NCBI GenBank assembly: GCA_016868295.1
Contig: VGHJ01000003.1
Span: 1 to 64,000 of the forward strand
Direction of reading: 5' to 3'
From: Betaproteobacteria bacterium
GTDB taxonomy: Bacteria > Pseudomonadota > Gammaproteobacteria > Burkholderiales > Rhodocyclaceae
DNA length: 64,000 nt
Part shown: in pieces, positions 55,360-64,000 of the stretch
Layout of the letters: every line of letters begins with the position of its first letter
Numbering within the stretch: the stretch's first letter is position 1
Notes under the pieces: model-generated
What the model was told of the DNA's origin: nothing
The model's database searches: none
The model's input: only the letters and a program-made list of their open reading frames with translations
Translations under genes and position numbers: made by a program

Positions 55360-55947
55360 TCAGCCGGCGAAATTCTTCGCCGCGAAATCCCAGTTGGCCA
55401 GATGGTTGAGGAAGGTTTCGACGAACTTGGGGCGCAGGTTGCGGTAGTCGATGTAATAGGCGTGCTCCCAGACGTCGACGCACAGGAGCGCCTTGTCGCC
55501 TGTGGTGAGCGGCGTGCCGGCGGCGCCCATGTTGACGATGTCCACCGAGCCGTCGGCCTTCTTCACCAGCCAGGTCCAGCCCGAGCCGAAGTTGCCGACG
55601 GCGGAAGTCTGGAAGGCCTTTTTGAACTCGTCGTGGGAACCCCACTTCTTGTTGATGGCGTCGGCCAGCGCACCGCCCGGAACGCCGCCGCCATTCGGCT
55701 TCATGCAGTTCCAGAAGAAGGTGTGGTTCCACACCTGGGCGGAGTTGTTGTAGATGCCTCCGGCAGGCGCCTTCCTGACGATGGCTTCGAGGTCGAGGTT
55801 CTCGTACTCGGTGCCCTTGATCAGGTTGTTCAGGTTGGCGACATAGGCCTGGTGATGCTTGGCGTAGTGGTACTCGAAGGTTTCCTTCGACATGTGCGGC
55901 GCCAGGGCGTCCAGCGCGTAAGGCAGCGGCGGGAGGGTGTGTTCCAT
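55360..55947 (-). CDS. sodB: superoxide dismutase, Fe type
   Basis: The 195-residue protein begins MEHTLPPLPYALDALAPHMSKETFEYHYAKHHQAYV and has metal ligands in HYAKHH, VWNHTFFW and DVWEHAYYIDYRN. NHTFFWNCMKP and GSGWTWLV are typical of the iron enzyme. It dismutates superoxide in the cytoplasm. It is followed by repeat copy I and a terminator. Confidence 0.95.
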   Translation of the reverse strand: MEHTLPPLPYALDALAPHMSKETFEYHYAKHHQAYVANLNNLIKGTEYENLDLEAIVRKAPAGGIYNNSAQVWNHTFFWNCMKPNGGGVPGGALADAINKKWGSHDEFKKAFQTSAVGNFGSGWTWLVKKADGSVDIVNMGAAGTPLTTGDKALLCVDVWEHAYYIDYRNLRPKFVETFLNHLANWDFAAKNFAG

Positions 55948-56028
55948 AGGGTGTCTCCGGTTTCAGTCAGGGGTTGCGATACCCGACAATTTTAGTCGGA
56001 ATAGGTTTATTTGGCAAACATTTCCTGC

Positions 56029-57381
56029 TCAAGCATCGCGTTTGTGCGTCACTCGCGCGTCGGCGCCGCCTTCGCCGAAGGTGAGTTGCACGCTTTCGCC
56101 GACGGCCAGATGGGCGCTGCCGCGCACGATGCTGCCATCGGACTTGCGTACCAGGCTGTAGCCTCGCCGCAGCACGGACTGCGGGCTGAGATGAGCGAGG
56201 CTGCTTGCCAGATGATCGAGGCGGCTGGCATGTCGGGCGAGACCGACGGATGTTGCGCCCTGCAATCGTGCGGCGAGCGAGTTCACGACCTGTCGCGCGT
56301 GCCGTGTCTCCGGCCGGTGCCTGACGATGCGCAAATGCAATTGCCTCACGGACTGACCGCCTTCGTGCAGGCGCCGACGCAGCGCGGCGTGGAGCCGGGC
56401 GGCGATATGCGCCGTTTCGGCGCGCAGCCGGCCCAGGCGTTCGCCCGGATGCAATAGGCGCCGCGCCAGCAGGTCGGCGCGCTGCATGCGCTCCTGCAAG
56501 CGGCGCTGCATTAGCGTGCGCAGGATCGAAGCGAGGCGTCGCAGCTCGCCGGTCGCTTCGTGCCAGCCCGCGCTGGCCAGCTCGGCGGCCGCCGTGGGCG
56601 TGGCGGCGCGGCAGTCGGCCGCCAGGTCGGCGATGGTGGTGTCGGATTCGTGGCCGATGCCCGAGATCACCGGGATGGCGCAGGCGTCGATGGCGCGCGC
56701 GACGATTTCCTCGTTGAAGGCCCACAGATCCTCGATGCTGCCGCCGCCGCGCGCGACGATGAGGAGATCGCATTCCGCGCGTGCGTCCGCGCCGCGGATG
56801 GCCCCGGCGATGTTGGCGGCGGCGCCTTCCCCCTGTACCAGGGTCGGGTAGATCGTCACCGGCACCTGCGGCGCGCGGCGCGCCAGGGCGGCGAGCACGT
56901 CGCGCAGGGCGGCGGCCTGCAGCGACGTCACTACCCCGATGCGGCGTGGAAAGCGCGGCAGGGGTAGCCGGCGCTCCGCTGCGAAAAGGCCTTCCCCCTC
57001 GAGTCTGGCGCGCAGCCGCGCGAACGCTTCGTACAGTGCGCCGACGCCCGCATGCCGCAAGGCCTCGATGTTGAGCTGGAAGCTGCCGCGCGCCTCGTAC
57101 AACGTGACCAGCGCGCGCGCCTCGACGCGCAGGCCGTCCTGCAGGCGGAAAGGAAGAAGCTGGGCGCGGCCACGGAACATGACGCAATCGACCTGGGCGT
57201 TTTCGTCCTTCAGGGCGAAATAGAGATGTCCCGAGGCAGGACGGCGCAGGTTGGAAATTTCTCCCCCTACCCACGACAGCGGAAAGCGGCCTTCGAGGGT
57301 CTCGCGGGCAAGGCGATTCAATTCCGAAACGCTCAGCAGTGGCGCCCCTTCCGGAGCGAAAATTCCTGTTTCAGAAGGCAT
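56029..57381 (-). CDS. xseA: exodeoxyribonuclease VII large subunit
   Basis: The 450-residue protein has the N-terminal OB fold (LSVSELNRLARETLEGRFPLSWVGGEISNLRRPASGHLYFALKDENAQ) and the catalytic core RIGVVTSLQAAALRDVLAALARRAP, VARGGGSIEDLWAFNEEIVARAI and ISGIGHESDTTIADLAADCRAATPTAAAEL. It degrades single-stranded DNA with XseB. xseB is not adjacent. It is divergent from exbB across 316 bp. Confidence 0.95.
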   Translation of the reverse strand: MPSETGIFAPEGAPLLSVSELNRLARETLEGRFPLSWVGGEISNLRRPASGHLYFALKDENAQVDCVMFRGRAQLLPFRLQDGLRVEARALVTLYEARGSFQLNIEALRHAGVGALYEAFARLRARLEGEGLFAAERRLPLPRFPRRIGVVTSLQAAALRDVLAALARRAPQVPVTIYPTLVQGEGAAANIAGAIRGADARAECDLLIVARGGGSIEDLWAFNEEIVARAIDACAIPVISGIGHESDTTIADLAADCRAATPTAAAELASAGWHEATGELRRLASILRTLMQRRLQERMQRADLLARRLLHPGERLGRLRAETAHIAARLHAALRRRLHEGGQSVRQLHLRIVRHRPETRHARQVVNSLAARLQGATSVGLARHASRLDHLASSLAHLSPQSVLRRGYSLVRKSDGSIVRGSAHLAVGESVQLTFGEGGADARVTHKRDA

Positions 57382-57697
57382 TGTGCGATTTTAGCCGAGA
57401 CATCCCCTGGGCTTTTCTTCTGAAGCGGGGGCAACAGCTGTACGCCTACGGCGCGTCTATGTAATTTATTGATAATCAAGAATAAAAACCAAAGCTTCAT
57501 TTTGCATCGAAGCAAGAAAAACTCTTTTGGCAAGCCGACTTACTACAAACACCCAACACAAATGCACAAGCTTATCCACAACTTTTGTGGATAAGGAGGT
57601 TGTCGTTCGGTGGCGACATTGCGGCTGAGTTTTCCTTGCCGAAAGCGGGTCGCCAAGATAAAGTGCGCCGTTATTTGAAACGACCCGGGAGTGCCTC
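57382..57697. other. 316-bp AT-rich intergenic region between xseA and exbB
   Basis: No gene is supported here. The part 57440-57570 is AT-rich (for example TTTATTGATAATCAAGAATAAAAA) compared with the surrounding GC-rich DNA. The main element is the DnaA-box pair at 57571-57595. Promoters for both divergent genes must lie here, but no clear -35/-10 pair was fixed. Confidence 0.6.
57571..57595. promoter_or_regulatory. pair of inverted consensus DnaA boxes
   Basis: CTTATCCACA and TGTGGATAAG face each other across ACTTT. Both contain TTATCCACA, the strong DnaA box. A single tight pair suits regulation by DnaA or DnaA binding outside the origin. It sits 100 bp before exbB. As RNA it could also fold into a 10-bp hairpin. 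Confidence 0.7.
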
Positions 57698-58306
57698 GTG
57701 TTCGCCATCATTCAAGCCGCCGGCTGGCCGATCTGGCCGTTGCTGTTCGCGTCGGTCCTGGCCGTTGCCTTCATCATCGAACGATCGGTTGCCCTGCGCC
57801 GCAACAAGGTCGTGCCGGCCGAACTGATCCAGAGCGTGATCGCCGAATATCGCCAGACCGGAGTGACGGAGGACATGCTGGTTCGCGTCACGCGGCATTC
57901 TCCGCTCGGACGCGTGCTGGCGGCGGGCCTGCGCAACGTGAAGAGTTCGCGCGAGGCGATGAAGGAGGCCATCGAGGAGGCGGGACGCGGCGTCACGCAC
58001 GAACTGGAACGTTTCCTCACCAGCCTCGGCACCATCGCCTCGATCGCGCCGCTGATGGGGCTCTTCGGCACCATCGTCGGCATGATCGAGATCTTCGGCG
58101 CGCAAAGCCCGGCGACGGCCAATCCCCAGCAGCTCGCGCACGGCATCTCGATCGCGCTGTACAACGCGGGATTCGGCATTCTCATCGCCATTCCGGCGAT
58201 GATCTTCTACCGCCACTTTCGCGCCCTGGTCGACAGCTTCGTCATCGAGATGGAGCAACAGGCGGTGAAATTGGTCGAACTGGTGCACGGCCAGCGCGCG
58301 GGTTGA
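57698..58306 (+). CDS. exbB: MotA/TolQ/ExbB proton-channel family protein
   Basis: The 202-residue protein has three membrane helices: near residues 10-28 (WPIWPLLFASVLAVAFIIE), GTIASIAPLMGLFGTIVGMIEIF, and ALYNAGFGILIAIPAMIFY. It forms the proton channel with ExbD and energises TonB-dependent outer-membrane transport or a Tol-like function. The start is GTG with GGGA upstream. exbD follows 12 bp later; no tonB gene is visible. Confidence 0.92.
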   Translation: MFAIIQAAGWPIWPLLFASVLAVAFIIERSVALRRNKVVPAELIQSVIAEYRQTGVTEDMLVRVTRHSPLGRVLAAGLRNVKSSREAMKEAIEEAGRGVTHELERFLTSLGTIASIAPLMGLFGTIVGMIEIFGAQSPATANPQQLAHGISIALYNAGFGILIAIPAMIFYRHFRALVDSFVIEMEQQAVKLVELVHGQRAG

Positions 58307-58318
58307 GGGCGACCTGAC

Positions 58319-58738
58319 ATGAATTTCCAGCGCGGACGTTTCCGGGAAGAGCCGGAGATCAACCTGATCCCGATGATCGACGTCCTGCTCGTCATCCTCA
58401 TCTTCCTCATGATCACGACGACGTATTCCAAGTTCTCCGGCCTGGAAATCAACCTGCCGACGGCGGATGCGCCGCAGTCGCAGGACAAGCCGAACGAAAT
58501 CAATGTCGTGGTCAGCGCTTCGGGCGAGGTCACCGTCAATCGCGTGGCGGTCGGTTCGCGCCAGGTGGACGCCATCGGCGCCGCGCTGCGCCGCGCCGGC
58601 GCCGGCGCCAACGATCCGGTGGTGGTGATCAACGCCGACGCCAAGGCGGCGCACCAGAGCGTGATCGACGTCATGCAGGCTTCCCAGCAGGCCGGCTTTA
58701 GCCATATCTCCTTCGCCACGCAGAATCCGTCGCGCTGA
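58319..58738 (+). CDS. exbD: ExbD/TolR family biopolymer transport protein
   Basis: The 139-residue protein has a short cytoplasmic N-terminus, one helix with the proton-path Asp (INLIPMIDVLLVILIFLMITTTY), and a periplasmic domain ending VMQASQQAGFSHISFATQ. It pairs with the ExbB-type protein. lpxK follows after 72 bp, a frequent arrangement in betaproteobacteria. Confidence 0.93.
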   Translation: MNFQRGRFREEPEINLIPMIDVLLVILIFLMITTTYSKFSGLEINLPTADAPQSQDKPNEINVVVSASGEVTVNRVAVGSRQVDAIGAALRRAGAGANDPVVVINADAKAAHQSVIDVMQASQQAGFSHISFATQNPSR

Positions 58739-58810
58739 GCGGCGGCGGGCCAAGCGCAGTATCATGCGCCACACGCTTGCGTGTGGCGTTTGCATTTCAT
58801 CGGGGCTTGA

Positions 58811-59821
58811 ATGAACCTAGGGCAAAGGATTGCGTCGGGCTGGCAGCGGCGGGGCCTGCTCCCCTTGCTGCTCCTGCCGCTGGCGCTCCTGTTTGCCATG
58901 GCGGCCAATCTGCGCCGCACGGCCTATCGGTTGGGCTGGAAATCCCCGATCGAGCTGCCCGTGCCAGTGGTGGTGATCGGCAACATCACGGCCGGCGGCA
59001 GCGGCAAGACGCCGCTCGCCTTGCATTTGGCGCAGGCCCTTGCACGGCACGGCTTCCGTCCCGGCATCGTCAGCCGCGGCTACGGCGGCAGCGCGCAGGG
59101 CGTCGAGGAGGTCAAGGCATCGAGCGATGCCGCGCGGGTCGGCGATGAGCCGTTGCTGCTGGCGCGTCGCGCCGGCTGCCCGGTGTTCGTCGGGCGCGAC
59201 CGAGTCGCAGCGGGAAGGGCCCTGCTGACGGCGCATCCGGAATGCAATGTCCTGATTGCCGACGACGGCCTGCAGCACCTGCGCCTGGCTCGCGATGTTG
59301 AGATCGTCGTGATGGACGAGCGCGGCATCGGCAACGGCTGGCCGCTGCCGGCCGGGCCGCTGCGCGAATGCCCCCGGCGCATCGACGAGGCGCATGCGCT
59401 GGTGCTGAATGGCGATGCGCAGGCGCCTGGGTCGGTGAAACCTGCACGCGTGTTCCGCATGCGCTTGGTCGGGGAGCGCTTCAGGCACCTGCACGATCCG
59501 CAACGCACCTGCAGCGCCGGGGAACTGGCGGGCAGACGCCTGCATGCCGTGGCGGGCATTGGCGATCCGGCCCGCTTCTTCCATCAGATCGAAGGCATGG
59601 GCCTACGCGCGGAACGGCACCCGTTTCCGGATCACCACGCATTTAGGGCGGGCGACCTGGCCTTTCCAGGTGCGGACGCCCTGCTGATGACCGAGAAAGA
59701 TGCGGTAAAATGCCAACCCTTCGCGCCGGCCGAAACCTGGGTTCTGCCGGTCGAGGCGCAGTTCGAACCCGACCTCGCGCAATGGGTGGTGGAGAAACTC
59801 AATGGATGCCAGGCTGCTTGA
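58811..59821 (+). CDS. lpxK: tetraacyldisaccharide 4'-kinase
   Basis: The 336-residue membrane-associated enzyme phosphorylates the lipid A precursor. It has an N-terminal hydrophobic helix ([17 protein letters not shown]), the P-loop [25 protein letters not shown] and [10 protein letters not shown], with [19 protein letters not shown] further on. It overlaps the start of the Trm112-like gene by 20 bp. Confidence 0.95.
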   Translation: MNLGQRIASGWQRRGLLPLLLLPLALLFAMAANLRRTAYRLGWKSPIELPVPVVVIGNITAGGSGKTPLALHLAQALARHGFRPGIVSRGYGGSAQGVEEVKASSDAARVGDEPLLLARRAGCPVFVGRDRVAAGRALLTAHPECNVLIADDGLQHLRLARDVEIVVMDERGIGNGWPLPAGPLRECPRRIDEAHALVLNGDAQAPGSVKPARVFRMRLVGERFRHLHDPQRTCSAGELAGRRLHAVAGIGDPARFFHQIEGMGLRAERHPFPDHHAFRAGDLAFPGADALLMTEKDAVKCQPFAPAETWVLPVEAQFEPDLAQWVVEKLNGCQAA

Positions 59822-59984
59822 AATCCTCGTCTGTCCGGTTTGCAAGGGGCCGCTGGATCACCGCAAGGCGAAGCAGGAACTGGTGTGCAAGGCGTGCAGG
59901 CAGGCCTATCCGCTGCGCGACGACATCCCGGTGATGCTTGAGGAGGAGGCGCGCCAGCTGACCCACGAGGAAGCCGCGGGCTGA
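59802..59984 (+). CDS. Trm112/YcaR family protein
   Basis: The 60-residue protein begins [46 protein letters not shown], the Trm112-like pattern with two CxxC zinc pairs. It is almost always found between lpxK and kdsB. In other systems Trm112 proteins stabilise methyltransferases; the bacterial role is unclear. It overlaps the end of lpxK. Confidence 0.93.
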   Translation: MDARLLEILVCPVCKGPLDHRKAKQELVCKACRQAYPLRDDIPVMLEEEARQLTHEEAAG

Positions 59985-60003
59985 ATCTCCTCGGGCGCGA
60001 GCA

Positions 60004-60765
60004 ATGTCCTTCAAGGTCGTCATTCCCGCCCGTTACGCCTCCAGCCGGCTTCCCGGCAAGCCGCTCGCAGACATCGCCGGCAAGCCGATGGTGGTGAGGG
60101 TGGCCGAGCGCGCCGCGCTGAGCGGCGCTTCGGAAATCATGGTGGCGACCGATCACGAAGACGTCCGTGTCGCCGTGGCAGGGCATGGCTTCGACGCCGT
60201 CATGACCCGGCCGGACCACCCCAGCGGCACGGACCGCATCGCCGAGGTCGTAGCGCATCGAGGCTGGGGCGACGACGCCCTCGTCGTCAACGTGCAGGGC
60301 GACGAGCCTTTCATCGATCCCGGGCTCATCGATCAGGTGGCGAGAGAACTGGCGGCCGACGCCGAAGCCGCCGTCGCCACCGCCTGCCACGCCATTGGCA
60401 GCGCAGACGAGTTCTTCAATCCGACTGTCGTCAAGGTTGTCTGCGATGCGCGCGGTCATGCCGCGTATTTCAGCCGTGCGCCGATCCCCTGGCCGCGCGA
60501 CGCGTTTGCCGTGGAGCGGACACGGTTGCCCGATGGATTGCCGGCCAGGCGGCATATCGGCATCTACGCCTATCGTTGCGGTTTCCTGCGCCGCTATCAG
60601 GCCCTGTCGCCCTCGCCCCTGGAAGCATTCGAGGCACTGGAACAGTTGCGTGTGCTTTGGCACGGCTTTCGCATCCGCGTTGCCGAAACGCGGTTGGCAC
60701 CCGAAGCGGGCGTGGATACGCCAGATGACTTGCAGCGGGCGCGTCGGCGATTTGGCCTTGTTTGA
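60004..60765 (+). CDS. kdsB: 3-deoxy-manno-octulosonate cytidylyltransferase
   Basis: The 253-residue enzyme makes CMP-Kdo for lipopolysaccharide. It begins [29 protein letters not shown], followed by [22 protein letters not shown] and [12 protein letters not shown], and ends [14 protein letters not shown], all typical. It is last in the exbB-exbD-lpxK-Trm112-kdsB cluster. Confidence 0.96.
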   Translation: MSFKVVIPARYASSRLPGKPLADIAGKPMVVRVAERAALSGASEIMVATDHEDVRVAVAGHGFDAVMTRPDHPSGTDRIAEVVAHRGWGDDALVVNVQGDEPFIDPGLIDQVARELAADAEAAVATACHAIGSADEFFNPTVVKVVCDARGHAAYFSRAPIPWPRDAFAVERTRLPDGLPARRHIGIYAYRCGFLRRYQALSPSPLEAFEALEQLRVLWHGFRIRVAETRLAPEAGVDTPDDLQRARRRFGLV

Positions 60766-60790
60766 CCGGCGCGAAAAAAAACGGTATCGT
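60762..60790 (+). promoter_or_regulatory. candidate adk promoter
   Basis: TTGACC, 17 bp and TATCGT lie at the kdsB stop, 63-91 bp before adk. Further AT-rich sequence (TAAAAT at 60800, TATAAA near 60811) offers alternatives. GGGGGAG before the ATG is the ribosome-binding site. Confidence 0.4.
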
Positions 60791-60831
60791 TTCGAATGCT
60801 AAAATAACAATATAAATCAACTGGTTAATAA

Positions 60832-61506
<675 letters not shown>

Positions 61507-61524
61507 AAAAGCAGAAGAAGCAAA

Positions 61525-61553
61525 GACTGGCTCTTCATGAGTGCGAGCCAGTC
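61525..61553 (+). other. hairpin between adk and pfp
   Basis: GACTGGCTC pairs perfectly with GAGCCAGTC around an 11-base loop, 19 bp after the adk stop. There is no T-run, so terminator function is doubtful; it may protect the adk mRNA 3' end. The sequence TGATATAAT just after resembles an extended -10 element. Confidence 0.5.
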
Positions 61554-61574
61554 AGTGATATAATTGGAGATAAT

Positions 61575-62831
61575 ATGGCAAAAAATGCATTTTATGCGCA
61601 GTCCGGCGGCGTCACGGCCGTCATCAACGCCTCAGCCTGCGGCGTGATCGAGGCGGCGCGCAAGCACAAGGGCAAGATTGGCAAGGTGTACGCCGGGCGC
61701 AATGGCATCATCGGCGCGCTGACCGAGGACCTGATCGACACCAGCAAGGATTCGGCGGCTGCCATCGCCGCCCTGCGCCACACGCCCTCCGGCGCCTTCG
61801 GCTCCTGCCGCTACAAGCTGAAGGGCATCGAGGAGCACAAGGCCCAGTACGAGCGCCTCATCGAGGTGTTCAAGGCGCACAACATCGGCTATTTCTTCTA
61901 CAACGGCGGCGGCGATTCCGCGGACACCTGCCTCAAGGTCTCCCAGCTTTCCGAAAAGACGGGCTATCCCATCGTCGCCGTGCACGTGCCGAAGACGGTG
62001 GACAACGACCTGCCCATCACGGACAACTGCCCGGGCTTCGGCTCGGTGGCCAAGTACATCGCGGTGTCCACACTCGAAGCCACGTTCGACGTCGCCTCCA
62101 TGGCGAAGACCTCGACCAAGGTGTTCGTGCTCGAGGTGATGGGCCGTCACGCCGGCTGGATCGCCGCCGCCGGCGGCATGGCCGCCAGCAAGGAGATGGA
62201 CCTGCCCATCGTGATCCTCTTCCCGGAAATCACCTTCGACAAGGCCAAGTTCCTCGCCAAGGTGGACGCCATGGTCAAGAAATATGGCTACTGCACGGTG
62301 GTGGTGTCCGAAGGCGTCAAGGGCGCCGACGGCAAGTTCCTCTCCGACCAGGGGCTGCGCGACGCCTTCGGCCACGCCCAACTGGGCGGCGTGGCGCCGG
62401 TGATCGCCAGCATCGTCAAGGAAGGCCTGAACCTCAAGTACCACTGGGGCGTGGCCGACTACCTGCAGCGCGCCGCGCGCCACATCGCCTCGAAGACGGA
62501 CGTGGCGCATGCCTACGCCACGGGCAAGGCCGCGGTGGAACTCGCGATCAAGGGTCGCAACTCGGTGATGCCCGCCATCAAGCGCGTCTCCGACAAGCCC
62601 TACAAGTGGAAGGTTGACGTGGCGGAGCTGAAAGACGTGGCGAACCGGGAGAAGTTCATGCCGCGCGACTTCATCACCGCCGACGGCTTCGGCATCACCG
62701 AGAAATGCCGCAAGTACCTGGCGCCGCTCATGCTGGGCGAGGACTATCCGCCCTACAAGAACGGCCTGCCGAAGTACGTGCGCCTGAAGAACGTCGGCGT
62801 GAAGAAGAAGCTGGGCGAGTTCAAGATCTGA
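61575..62831 (+). CDS. pfp: pyrophosphate-dependent 6-phosphofructokinase
   Basis: The 418-residue enzyme phosphorylates fructose 6-phosphate with PPi, reversibly. It has the phosphoryl-donor loop FFYNGGGDSADT near residue 110, a variant of the GGNDS motif of PPi-type enzymes, where ATP enzymes have GGDGS. The catalytic PKTVDNDLP is near 138, followed by EVMGRHAGWIAAAGG. It precedes the proton-pumping pyrophosphatase hppA by 92 bp, linking two PPi-using systems. Confidence 0.9.
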   Translation: MAKNAFYAQSGGVTAVINASACGVIEAARKHKGKIGKVYAGRNGIIGALTEDLIDTSKDSAAAIAALRHTPSGAFGSCRYKLKGIEEHKAQYERLIEVFKAHNIGYFFYNGGGDSADTCLKVSQLSEKTGYPIVAVHVPKTVDNDLPITDNCPGFGSVAKYIAVSTLEATFDVASMAKTSTKVFVLEVMGRHAGWIAAAGGMAASKEMDLPIVILFPEITFDKAKFLAKVDAMVKKYGYCTVVVSEGVKGADGKFLSDQGLRDAFGHAQLGGVAPVIASIVKEGLNLKYHWGVADYLQRAARHIASKTDVAHAYATGKAAVELAIKGRNSVMPAIKRVSDKPYKWKVDVAELKDVANREKFMPRDFITADGFGITEKCRKYLAPLMLGEDYPPYKNGLPKYVRLKNVGVKKKLGEFKI

Positions 62832-62840
62832 AAAAACCGA

Positions 62841-62862
62841 GCGCGGCGCGTGAGCGCCGCGC
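62841..62862 (+). terminator. hairpin between pfp and hppA, weak or antisense terminator
   Basis: GCGCGGCGC pairs perfectly with GCGCCGCGC around GTGA. The A-run lies upstream, so a T-run exists only on the minus strand. On the plus strand it may be an attenuator or stability element. Confidence 0.5.
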
Positions 62863-62923
62863 GCAGGCATGCAGCAGGGGGGCGGCAGCGGCCGCCGGTA
62901 TTGACTTGATAGAGGAGGAGTAA

Positions 62924-64000
62924 ATGTCAGCAGGTCTGATTTTTGCGCTCGTCTGCGCCATCGTGGCCATTGCCTACGGTGCCTGGCAGACGAGCTGGAT
63001 TGTCGCGCAGCCAACGGGTAACGACCGCATGCGCGGGATTGCCGCGGCGATCCAGGAGGGGGCGCAGGCCTATCTCAACCGCCAGTACAAGACCATCGGC
63101 ATGGTCGGCGCGGCGCTATTCCTGATCATCGGCCTGGTGCCGGCCCTGGGCTGGTCGACCGCCTTCGGCTTCCTTATCGGCGCGGTGCTCTCCGGCGCCG
63201 CCGGCTATATCGGCATGAACGTGTCCGTGCGCGCCAACGTGCGCACCGCCGAAGCGGCGCGCCACGGGCTCAGCCCGGCGCTCGACGTCGCCTTCAAGGG
63301 CGGCGCCATCACCGGCATGCTGGTGGTCGGCCTCGGCCTGCTTGGCGTGGCTGGCTACTATGCCTTCCTGAAGGCCGTCGCTCCGGCGAATGCCAGCATC
63401 GACCACATCATTCATCCGCTGGTCGGCCTCGGCTTCGGCTCCTCGCTGATTTCCATCTTCGCCCGTCTCGGCGGCGGCATCTTCACCAAGGGCGCCGACG
63501 TCGGCGCCGACCTGGTGGGCAAGGTCGAGGCCGGCATTCCCGAGGACGACCCGCGCAATCCGGCAGTGATCGCCGACAACGTCGGCGACAACGTCGGCGA
63601 CTGTGCCGGCATGGCGGCCGACCTGTTCGAGACCTACGCGGTGACGACGGTGGCGACCATGCTGCTCGGTGCGCTGATGCTGAAGGCCAACGCGGAAGCC
63701 GCGGTGATCTACCCGCTGGCGCTGGGCGGCTTCTCCATCATCGCCTCGATCATCGGCGTCTTCTTCGTCAAGGCGCGCGAGGGCGGCAAGATCATGAACG
63801 CCCTCTACCGCGGCCTCATCGTCGCCGGCGTGCTGGCGCTGGTCGCCTACTACCCGCTGACACAGTACTTCATGCCGGACAACGCGCTCGACGAAGTCAT
63901 GAAGATCAGCGGCGGCGCGGTGATGCGGCTCTACGCCTGCGCCGTGATCGGCCTCATCCTCACCGGCGCCATGGTGGTGATCACCGAGTACTACACCGGC
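62924..64000 (+). CDS. hppA: membrane proton-translocating pyrophosphatase (partial, 3' end beyond window)
   Basis: The first 359 residues are present. Membrane helices begin at once ([24 protein letters not shown]). The PPi-binding signature [18 protein letters not shown] lies near residue 190 and the acidic [19 protein letters not shown] near 217. The enzyme couples PPi hydrolysis to proton (or sodium) pumping across the inner membrane. The residue that sets potassium dependence lies beyond the window. AGGAGGAG upstream is a strong ribosome-binding site. Confidence 0.95.
   Translation, partial: MSAGLIFALVCAIVAIAYGAWQTSWIVAQPTGNDRMRGIAAAIQEGAQAYLNRQYKTIGMVGAALFLIIGLVPALGWSTAFGFLIGAVLSGAAGYIGMNVSVRANVRTAEAARHGLSPALDVAFKGGAITGMLVVGLGLLGVAGYYAFLKAVAPANASIDHIIHPLVGLGFGSSLISIFARLGGGIFTKGADVGADLVGKVEAGIPEDDPRNPAVIADNVGDNVGDCAGMAADLFETYAVTTVATMLLGALMLKANAEAAVIYPLALGGFSIIASIIGVFFVKAREGGKIMNALYRGLIVAGVLALVAYYPLTQYFMPDNALDEVMKISGGAVMRLYACAVIGLILTGAMVVITEYYTG

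Noticed and set aside
57382-57697. Possible replication origin around the DnaA boxes
   Set aside because: Only two boxes were seen and no dnaA, dnaN, gyrB, rpmH or parAB genes lie near; a regulatory or titration role is more likely.
61556-61564. Extended -10 (TGATATAAT) as a promoter for pfp
   Set aside because: Its start point would leave no room for the ribosome-binding site, and no -35 element is at the right distance.
61900-61920. Broken phosphoryl-donor motif in the phosphofructokinase
   Set aside because: GGGDS is a mild variant of the GGNDS motif of PPi-dependent enzymes, and all other catalytic segments are intact.

Overview
The window is a high-GC chromosomal segment with dense operons, frequent ATGA/GTGA stop-start overlaps and housekeeping genes of betaproteobacterial type. 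The lifestyle genes are a sox thiosulfate-oxidation operon, flavocytochrome c sulfide dehydrogenase, the glyoxylate shunt (aceA, aceB, aceK), a two-gene cyanophycin synthetase locus and PPi-based energy genes (pfp, hppA). Together they suggest a facultatively chemolithotrophic sulfur-oxidising betaproteobacterium, perhaps in or near Rhodocyclales. The taxonomic placement is inferred from gene content only. I saw no rRNA, tRNA, CRISPR array, insertion sequence or phage.

Layout. 1-2844: rpmG-rpmB, radC, and coaBC-dut on the other strand. 2901-6100: a cytochrome c4-like protein, a PhnD-type binding protein and fccAB for sulfide oxidation. 6474-11700: ettA, an SCO protein, a DUF302 protein, a YeeE-type sulfur transporter and a hydrolase. 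11829-17749: an ECF sigma factor, an anti-sigma factor with a DsrE-like periplasmic domain, then soxY, soxZ, a fused soxXA, soxB and soxW. 17841-21424: a decayed lipase, folE, a hydrolase, a TusE/DsrC-like protein, thioredoxin and yaeQ. 21482-25515: aceB, a HAD hydrolase and hyi, divergent from a LysR regulator. 25528-27770: an ArsR-rhodanese regulator, a 42-bp palindrome, a DsrE protein and an SQR-like flavoprotein. 27784-36708: an M48 protease, cphA and cphA', a cyanophycin-associated ABC exporter with DUF1854, and a decayed gene. 36743-46850: aceA, rraA, clpA-clpS, cspA, a CBS protein, icd, aceK and rluE. 46847-53388: an FNR-like site, a pentaheme cytochrome/DMSO-reductase-family operon with its TorD chaperone, DUF192 and tupA. 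53369-57381: a U32 peptidase, sodB and xseA. 57571-64000: a pair of inverted DnaA boxes, exbB-exbD-lpxK-Trm112-kdsB, adk, pfp and the start of hppA.

Two things stand out. First, a bipartite 25-bp repeat, CGCCGT-N8-GACTGACTTTT, occurs about ten times at fixed spacing. It lies mostly at gene ends and terminators, with some copies inside genes, three of them in the same reading frame. Its function is unknown to me; it behaves like an uptake-type or protein-binding iterated sequence. Second, the sox operon appears to be headed by its own ECF sigma factor and a membrane anti-sigma factor whose periplasmic part resembles DsrE sulfur-handling proteins. That suggests direct sensing of periplasmic sulfur by a route I do not recognise from described sox regulation. 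Other items worth checking are a 42-bp palindrome beside an ArsR-rhodanese gene, a soxX-soxA fusion with a lipobox, and a molybdoenzyme complex with a pentaheme cytochrome in place of a membrane anchor and a Cys-to-His change in its first iron-sulfur motif.
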